Below, in pieces: positions 7,401 through 11,312 of a stretch of DNA of 11,312 nt; the first letter of the stretch is position 1; every line of letters begins with the position of its first letter. The stretch covers positions 1 to 11,312 of the forward strand of contig CAJUEZ010000057.1 of the NCBI GenBank assembly GCA_910585485.1, given 5' to 3'. The notes beneath the pieces are model-generated. The model ran no database searches. It had not been told where the DNA came from and saw nothing but the letters and a program-made list of their open reading frames with translations. The position numbers and the translations under genes are program-made. Source of the stretch: an uncultured Clostridia bacterium (GTDB taxonomy: Bacteria; Bacillota; Clostridia; UBA1381).

Positions 7401-7969
7401 AGGATGTAAACGTACTTGTGTTTGATACAGAGGTTTATTCAAACACAGGCGGTCAGTCATCTAAGGCTACTCCGACAGGCGCTATCGCTCAGTTCGCGGC
7501 AGCAGGTAAAGAAGTTAAGAAAAAAGACCTTGCAGCAATCGCTATGAGTTACGGTTATGTATATGTAGCGCAGGTTTCACAGGGCGCTGACCAAAATCAG
7601 CTGTTAAAGGCTATGATTGAGGCTGAAAGTTATAACGGTCCTTCGCTTATCATCGCATACGCTCCATGTATCAACCATGGTATCAAGGGCGGAATGAGCA
7701 TCGCTCAGACAGAAGAAAAGAAGGCTGTACAGTCCGGTTACTGGCATCTATTCAGATTTGACCCAAGACTGGCTATTGAAGGCAAAAACCCATTCCAGCT
7801 TGATTCAAAAGCTCCGACAATGGATTATGAAGACTTCATCATGGGCGAAGTTCGTTATAATTCACTTGCTCGTTCAAATCCTGAAAGAGCAAAGGAATTG
7901 TTCGCTAAAGCCAAGAAGAACGCAGAAGAAAAGTATGCGCATCTTGTAAAATTAGCTGAACAGGATTAA
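4442..7969 (+). CDS. nifJ: Pyruvate:ferredoxin (flavodoxin) oxidoreductase, single-chain
   Basis: Oxidatively decarboxylates pyruvate with CoA to acetyl-CoA and CO2, passing electrons to ferredoxin or flavodoxin; the central step of clostridial fermentation. The 1175-residue chain has the full domain set. The N-terminal thiamine-diphosphate domain begins with AIYPITPSSTMAE. An 8Fe ferredoxin-like domain carries C691, C694, C697, C701 and C745, C748, C751, C755. Proximal-cluster cysteines are at C819, C822 (CAGCGE) and C1076 (APCINHGIKGG). The C-terminal ThDP/Mg site is GDGWAYDIGFGG, with the GDG at 967-969, and EVYSNTGGQSS. The Desulfovibrio-type C-terminal extension with a protective disulfide is absent. 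The start is ATG 4442, eight bases after AGGAGG; a TTG three bases earlier is not needed. Strong promoter, AT tract and ribosome site suggest high expression. Gene names por and pfor are also used. Confidence 0.97.
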   Translation: MARKMKTMDGNNAAAYASYAFTDVAAIYPITPSSTMAEVTDKWSAAGQKNIFGRTVKVVEMQSEAGAAGAVHGSLTAGALTTTYTASQGLLLMIPNMYKIAGEQLPCVFNVSARALASHALSIFGDHQDVMACRQTGFAMLASTNPQEAMDLGAVAHLSTIKGKIPFIHFFDGFRTSHEYQKVACWDYADLSDMLDWDALNDFRRKSLNPEHPAQRGTAQNPDVFFQAKEASNKAYDAIPAVVQEYMDKVNAKIGSDYKLFNYYGAPDAEEIIVAMGSVCDTIQETVDYLNANGKKVGLVKVRLYRPFSIKNFVEAIPETVKKISVLDRTKEPGSIGEPLYLDVVAALRDTKFENIPVYSGRYGLGSKDTTPAQIIAVYKNTEKKRFTIGINDDVTNLSLALDENPDTTPEGVTSCKFWGLGADGTVGANKNSVKIIGDHTDMNVQAYFDYDSKKSGGLTCSHLRFGHPKITSTYLINKADFVACHKASYIRQYDMVSDIKPGGVFLLNCSWNAEELEEHLPGQVKKYIADNNIQFYTIDGVKIGKEIGLGNRINTVLQSAFFKLSGILPEADAIKYMKDAATASYSKKGDAIVKMNHDAIDAGAQQVVKVEVPASWKDAKAEDLSVKHEGSGKLIDYVNDVLVPINQFRGMQLPVSTFEAYQTGEVPLGSSAFEKRGIAIDVPVWNNETCIQCGNCSYVCPHACIRPVVLTKEELDNAPEGIKYTNAMQLDGLYYAMAITVLDCTGCGSCVNVCPVNNAGKKEPALVMKPLEEQLDEQEKYDYLVTLAEKQEVLDKFKASTVKGSQFRMPYLEFSGACAGCGETPYAKLVTQLFGDRMYIANATGCSSIWGGSSPSTPYTVDEKGHGPAWANSLFEDNAEYGLGMFIAQDTLRNANIAKLEKIAAENASAKPAIDKFIETKNDAEANKVATEELLKAIANINSQEAKDVLADKEYLSKKSCWIFGGDGWAYDIGFGGVDHVLASGEDVNVLVFDTEVYSNTGGQSSKATPTGAIAQFAAAGKEVKKKDLAAIAMSYGYVYVAQVSQGADQNQLLKAMIEAESYNGPSLIIAYAPCINHGIKGGMSIAQTEEKKAVQSGYWHLFRFDPRLAIEGKNPFQLDSKAPTMDYEDFIMGEVRYNSLARSNPERAKELFAKAKKNAEEKYAHLVKLAEQD

Positions 7970-7981
7970 TTTTAGGGTAAT

Positions 7982-8017
7982 AAAAACGACTGTTGCAACG
8001 CAACAGTCGTTTTTTTG
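7982..8017. terminator. Bidirectional terminator between por and lepA
   Basis: AAAAACGACTGTTG (7982-7995) pairs with CAACAGTCGTTTTT (8001-8014) around the loop CAACG and runs into a T-tract. It begins 12 bases after the por stop. The A-run on the left gives a U-tract on the opposite strand, so it also serves lepA, whose stop is at 8044-8046. Confidence 0.93.
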
Positions 8018-8043
8018 TGATAAATTGGAGTTTATCTTATTTT

Positions 8044-9855
8044 TTAGTCATCTAATTTCAGCACTGACATAAACGCCTCCTGTGGCACTTCCACGCTGCC
8101 GACCTGGCGCATACGCTTTTTACCTTCTTTCTGCTTTTCGAGCAGTTTCTTCTTTCGCGTTATATCACCGCCGTAACACTTTGCCAAAACATCTTTACGC
8201 ATCGCCCTTACAGTTTCTCTCGCGATAATCTTTGAGCCAATCGCCGCCTGAATAGGAACTTCAAAAAGTTGGCGCGGGATTGCCTCTTTTAGCTTCTCAG
8301 CCATCTTCCTGCCACGCGAGTAGGCTCTGTCCTTATGAACAATAAACGACAGCGCATCAACCATTTCGCTATTTAGCAATATATCCAGCTTGACAAGATC
8401 GCTGCGCGTATAGCCGCACAACTCATAGTCGAAGGAAGCGTAGCCTTTTGTTCTTGACTTTAAAGCGTCAAAAAAGTCATAGATGATTTCATTAAGCGGC
8501 AGTTCGTAAAATATTTCCGCTCTTGTTTCGTCCATATAAGTCATATCCTTATAGATACCGCGCCTTTCCTGACACAATTCCATTACATTTCCCACATAAT
8601 CTTTCGGAACCATAATTGTTGCCTTAACCATAGGTTCTTCCATATAATCTATTTCAGAACCATCAGGAAGATTGGAAGGGTTATCAACCCAAACCATCTC
8701 ACCGCTTGTTTTATAAACCTTATATATAACGCTCGGCGCAGTAGTTACAAGGTCAAGATTATATTCACGTTCAAGACGTTCCTGAATTATTTCCATATGC
8801 AGAAGTCCCAAGAAACCACATCTAAAACCAAATCCCAGTGCTACTGATGTTTCAGGTTCAAACATAAGCGCCGCATCATTAAGCTGCAATTTAGAAAGCG
8901 CCTCTTTAAGGTCTTCATACTGCGCTCCGTCCGCGGGATAAATACCGCAGTAAACCATCGGATTTACTTTTTTATAACCCGGCAGCGGTTCATTTGCAGG
9001 TTTTTTAACCAATGTGACAGTATCGCCGACACGCGTATCCTGAATATTCTTTATGCTTGCCGCAATATATCCCACATCGCCTGCCGAAAGCTGCTTTGCG
9101 GGAATTAGTCCCGCTGGATGCATAACCCCAACCTCGACAACATCAAATTCAGCGTTTGTAGCCATCATTCGTATTCTGTCCCCTGCCTTAACGCTTCCTT
9201 CTTTGATTCTGACGTAAACAATAACACCTCTGTAGCTGTCGTAATACGAGTCAAATATAAGCGCCTGCAAAGGTGCGTTTTCATCTCCGTTGGGAGCGGG
9301 AATTTTATCAACAATCTCTTCAAGAACAGCTTCAACGTTAAGTCCTGTTTTAGCTGACACCTGCGGAGCCTCCTCTGCCGGTATACCTATTACATCTTCA
9401 ATTTCACGAATTACCATATCAGGCTGCGCGGAAGGCAAATCTATCTTGTTGATTACCGGTACTACCTCAAGGTCATGGTCAATCGCAAGATAAGTATTCG
9501 CAAGCGTCTGAGCCTCTATGCCCTGTGACGCATCAACTATAAGAATAGCCCCCTCACATGCTGCAAGCGAACGTGAAACCTCATAGTTAAAGTCAACATG
9601 CCCCGGTGTGTCTATAAGGTTAAGCGTATACACTTCCCCGTCTTCTTTTTTATATTTAAGCGTAACGGCATGCGCTTTAATTGTTATTCCTCTTTCTCTT
9701 TCAAGATCCATATTGTCAAGAAGCTGCTCCTCCATGTCTCGCTTCTCAACCTCTCCCGTTATCTCCAAAAGTCTATCAGCAAGTGTTGATTTTCCATGGT
9801 CTATATGGGCTATGATACAAAAATTCCTGATTTTTTCCTGTCTTTTATTGGACAT
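8044..9855 (-). CDS. lepA: Translation elongation factor 4 (LepA GTPase)
   Basis: Ribosome-associated GTPase of the EF-G family that acts in translation (back-translocation and initiation roles have both been proposed). The 603 residues equal the usual length. G-domain motifs are in order: G1 AHIDHGKST (16-24), G2 RGITI (55-59), G3 DTPGH (82-86), G4 NKID (136-139) and G5 SAK (167-169). The C-terminal part has the features that distinguish LepA from EF-G: GFGFRCGFLGLLHMEI in the middle and a lysine-rich tail (DITRKKKLLEKQKEGKKR) that contacts the ribosome. The start at 9855 is preceded by AGGAGAG (9867-9861). It lies just downstream of spoIIP, as in the Bacillus gpr-spoIIP-yqxA-lepA region. 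However, it has its own promoter in the 76-base gap, as expected for a housekeeping gene beside a sporulation gene. Confidence 0.97.
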   Translation of the reverse strand: MSNKRQEKIRNFCIIAHIDHGKSTLADRLLEITGEVEKRDMEEQLLDNMDLERERGITIKAHAVTLKYKKEDGEVYTLNLIDTPGHVDFNYEVSRSLAACEGAILIVDASQGIEAQTLANTYLAIDHDLEVVPVINKIDLPSAQPDMVIREIEDVIGIPAEEAPQVSAKTGLNVEAVLEEIVDKIPAPNGDENAPLQALIFDSYYDSYRGVIVYVRIKEGSVKAGDRIRMMATNAEFDVVEVGVMHPAGLIPAKQLSAGDVGYIAASIKNIQDTRVGDTVTLVKKPANEPLPGYKKVNPMVYCGIYPADGAQYEDLKEALSKLQLNDAALMFEPETSVALGFGFRCGFLGLLHMEIIQERLEREYNLDLVTTAPSVIYKVYKTSGEMVWVDNPSNLPDGSEIDYMEEPMVKATIMVPKDYVGNVMELCQERRGIYKDMTYMDETRAEIFYELPLNEIIYDFFDALKSRTKGYASFDYELCGYTRSDLVKLDILLNSEMVDALSFIVHKDRAYSRGRKMAEKLKEAIPRQLFEVPIQAAIGSKIIARETVRAMRKDVLAKCYGGDITRKKKLLEKQKEGKKRMRQVGSVEVPQEAFMSVLKLDD

Positions 9856-9894
9856 TTTATCTCTCCTAAATCATCTGATATTATCTTATTGTAT

Positions 9895-9923
9895 ATTGTA
9901 CCATAAATTACTGATATTCGCAA
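9895..9923 (-). promoter_or_regulatory. Extended -10 promoter of lepA
   Basis: On the minus strand, -35 TTGCGA (9923-9918), a 17-base spacer ending in TGG, and -10 TACAAT (9900-9895), so the TG of an extended -10 element is present. It lies wholly in the gap between the spoIIP stop (9932) and lepA, allowing vegetative expression of lepA independent of spoIIP. Confidence 0.7.
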
Positions 9924-9931
9924 CGATTATT

Positions 9932-11056
9932 TTATTCTGCTTTAAGTACCGCCGCTATGGCTCTTGCAACGTCCTTGCCTCCTTCTTTCGCTTGTTCCAA
10001 TGTGTTTCCGTTGCTTCCCACCTCAAGAATAAGACTTCCTTTGGTCATATGCTCATTAAACCGTTCAGTTCTCAGATTTATAGGGCGCATAAGTCCCGGA
10101 TACATTATTTCAGCGGCATTCTGTATTTTTGCCGCAAAAGTCAGATTATCCTGCCAATTCTCATGCCACAATCCCATGCTGTTTGTGCCCGCAACTATCA
10201 TGACCTGAGCCGTTGATATACCATTTTCCTCGCATGTCACAGCCAGTTTGGAACCATCCGAATAAACAAACGCGTCCCGATGAATATCAAGCACAATTTT
10301 TATAGAAGGATATTGCTTTAAACAATTTTCTATGCTCGTAAGCGCGCGTGAATATGCGCCCTGATAAGAAGGATAATCATGATATGTTGTATCATGCAAA
10401 GTTTTAATTCCATTTTCCTCCAGTACCGAACAAATCTCATTTCCAACCGCTATGATATTACGCGTTTCATCAGTGTTACGCTCGCTTTCTCCCGACATTT
10501 GGTCACCATCATAACATTCAGTTGTGTGAGTGTGTACAACAAGCACCTGAGGCTGTTCGCTGTCTATACTAAACGGCAGTTCCTTAGAGCACAAACTATC
10601 TATATCTACACTATATTTAGTCGCGTTGTTCATTTTTATTCCAACAGAAGTATTTATTTGGCTCTTATCAGGCATTACAGGTTCGTCTGACCTATCCGAT
10701 ACCTCCGCACTATGATTTTTTTCCTCATCACTGTTACCCTTATCCTCTTCCGCGTCATGACTTTCAATGTTTGTCCCCTCAAAAGCCGCTGAATACTGTT
10801 TTAATATACTTTCAGGATTTTGAGCGTCTATTCCAAAAATTTTTTTCAATTTATCCTTAATGTTAAAGCTTTTTTCACGGTTATCCGGTAAAACCTCGGC
10901 GAGAATTTCCTCATAGCTGTTTTGGTCATAATTGAAAACGTTCACACTCTTTTTAGGTATAATTTTTATTAGTATACACACCAATACAATCAAAAAAGAT
11001 ACAAGAATGATTGTAGTTATTTTTTTTCTTGTTAAGACAATTGTTTTGAATTTCAT
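9932..11056 (-). CDS. spoIIP: Stage II sporulation protein P (septal cell-wall hydrolase)
   Basis: Peptidoglycan amidase and endopeptidase that works with SpoIID and SpoIIM to thin the septal wall and drive engulfment of the forespore. The 374-residue protein starts with a positively charged end and one membrane segment (about 13-33). A linker follows, very acidic at about 98-130, and then the catalytic domain from about 168. Visible motifs are VLVVHTHTTECY (171-182), YHDYPSYQGAYSRAL (225-239), LDIHRDA (256-262) and RFNEHMTKGSLILEVGSNGN (332-351). By analogy with zinc amidases, H175 or H177, E180 and H259 are likely metal ligands and E345 the catalytic acid; the exact assignment is inferred. 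The start is the ATG at 11056 after GGAGAGG. Its presence implies the host forms endospores, or descends from one that did. Confidence 0.95.
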   Translation of the reverse strand: MKFKTIVLTRKKITTIILVSFLIVLVCILIKIIPKKSVNVFNYDQNSYEEILAEVLPDNREKSFNIKDKLKKIFGIDAQNPESILKQYSAAFEGTNIESHDAEEDKGNSDEEKNHSAEVSDRSDEPVMPDKSQINTSVGIKMNNATKYSVDIDSLCSKELPFSIDSEQPQVLVVHTHTTECYDGDQMSGESERNTDETRNIIAVGNEICSVLEENGIKTLHDTTYHDYPSYQGAYSRALTSIENCLKQYPSIKIVLDIHRDAFVYSDGSKLAVTCEENGISTAQVMIVAGTNSMGLWHENWQDNLTFAAKIQNAAEIMYPGLMRPINLRTERFNEHMTKGSLILEVGSNGNTLEQAKEGGKDVARAIAAVLKAE

Positions 11057-11073
11057 ATTTTTTCCCTCTCCGT

Positions 11074-11120
11074 TATTGCTATATTATAAATACTCGTTCA
11101 AAACCAAAAATATGTTGAAT
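11074..11120 (-). promoter_or_regulatory. Possible sporulation promoter of spoIIP
   Basis: On the minus strand a CATATT is followed after 18 bases by TTTATAAT, resembling the mother-cell sigma-E pattern (CATATT-like -35, CATACAAT -10; 5 of 8 matches at the -10 element). No TTGACA-like -35 sits at the correct distance from the TATAAT, so ordinary sigma-A recognition is less likely. The match is weak and rests partly on knowing that spoIIP is sigma-E dependent in Bacillus. Confidence 0.3.
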
Positions 11121-11137
11121 TTTTTTTCAAAAAAGAC

Positions 11138-11166
11138 TTGCTTTTAAAGTTAGTCTGTGGTATAAT
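11138..11166 (+). promoter_or_regulatory. Sigma-A promoter of rplS (extended -10)
   Basis: -35 TTGCTT (11138-11143), a 17-base spacer ending in TGG, and a perfect -10 TATAAT (11161-11166). Transcription would start near 11173, giving a leader of about 65 bases. A/T-rich sequence (11098-11136) lies upstream, as expected of a strong ribosomal-protein promoter. Confidence 0.8.
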
Positions 11167-11176
11167 TTTGTAGTTA

Positions 11177-11220
11177 TTACGGATAGTCCTCTGCCTTGGT
11201 CGGCACGAATGTCCCGGATT
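11177..11220 (+). ncRNA. Candidate L19 leader (ribosomal protein autoregulatory RNA)
   Basis: The rplS leader can fold. The outer pairing is CGGATA (11180-11185) with TGTCCCG (11210-11216), with one bulged C. Inside it is a hairpin TGCC (11192-11195) with GGCA (11202-11205). The unpaired-looking segments GTCCTC and GAATG agree with my memory of the Firmicute L19 leader (Rfam family L19_leader), which lies in this same position and is thought to let free L19 repress its own synthesis. Position, size and sequence all fit, but no covariance search was possible here. Confidence 0.6.
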
Positions 11221-11237
11221 ATAAGGAGGAATTAATG

Positions 11238-11312
11238 ATGAACACACAAGAAATCATTAACGCTTTGACAAAAGACCAAATAAGAACCGATTTGCCTGAA
11301 CTTGTTGTAGGT
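11238..11312 (+). CDS. rplS: Large ribosomal subunit protein bL19, N-terminal part (cut by right edge)
   Basis: The first 25 residues (MNTQEIINALTK, then DQIRTDLPELVVG) match the start of bL19, where an EI..L...Q.R.D.PE...VGD pattern precedes the SH3-like core. bL19 sits at the interface of the two ribosomal subunits. Two ATG codons occur in tandem, at 11235 and 11238. The AAGGAGG at 11223-11229 is 5 bases from the first and 8 from the second, so the second is preferred. The gene is transcribed divergently from spoIIP behind its own promoter and leader. The rest of the protein lies beyond the window, so intactness is unknown. Confidence 0.88.
   Translation, partial: MNTQEIINALTKDQIRTDLPELVVG

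Noticed and set aside
9608..10216. Long open frame (202 codons) on the plus strand opposite lepA and spoIIP
   Set aside because: It is antisense to two certain genes and spans their junction. The translation is low-complexity, rich in Ser, Leu and Cys, with no ribosome site or family motif.
1..11312. CRISPR arrays, tRNA or rRNA genes, prophage or defence genes
   Set aside because: No regularly spaced repeats, cloverleaf-like segments or typical mobile or defence proteins were seen on either strand.

Overview
The window looks like chromosomal DNA from a strictly anaerobic, endospore-forming member of the Clostridia (Firmicutes). The reasons are an oxygen-sensitive class III ribonucleotide reductase, a single-chain pyruvate:ferredoxin oxidoreductase, the sporulation hydrolase SpoIIP beside lepA (a neighbourhood also found in Bacillus), strong AGGAGG ribosome binding sites and sigma-A-type promoters. 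No mobile element, CRISPR array, tRNA or rRNA gene was seen. Species or family cannot be fixed from the sequence; a gut clostridium is only a guess.

Layout, left to right. Positions 1-539 (+) hold the catalytic end of a sensor histidine kinase cut by the window edge. A shared bidirectional terminator (541-597) separates it from a minus-strand operon transcribed nrdD -> nrdG -> dut (3735 down to 608). nrdD makes deoxynucleotides anaerobically, nrdG installs its glycyl radical, and dut removes dUTP while supplying dUMP for thymidylate synthesis. The operon promoter (3806-3834) carries a near-consensus NrdR box at 3772-3787 and a weaker second one at 3814-3829. This suggests repression by the dATP/ATP-sensing regulator NrdR. 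An unrecognised 78-residue ORF (3988-4224, +) follows, flanked by 11-bp inverted repeats. The large por/nifJ gene (4442-7969, +) follows with a well-formed promoter and an AT-rich upstream tract; its terminator (7982-8017) is shared with the convergent lepA.

From 8044 to 11056 (-) lie lepA and, upstream of it, spoIIP, each with its own upstream region. A divergent rplS gene (bL19) starts at 11238 (+), after a sigma-A promoter and a short structured leader resembling the Firmicute L19 leader, and runs off the right edge.

Most of the window is ordinary core metabolism and housekeeping. I found no clear new multi-gene system. The points most worth a second look are the NrdR operator pair, the inclusion of dut in the nrdDG operon, the orphan small ORF with its flanking inverted repeats, and the imperfect palindrome in the por leader.
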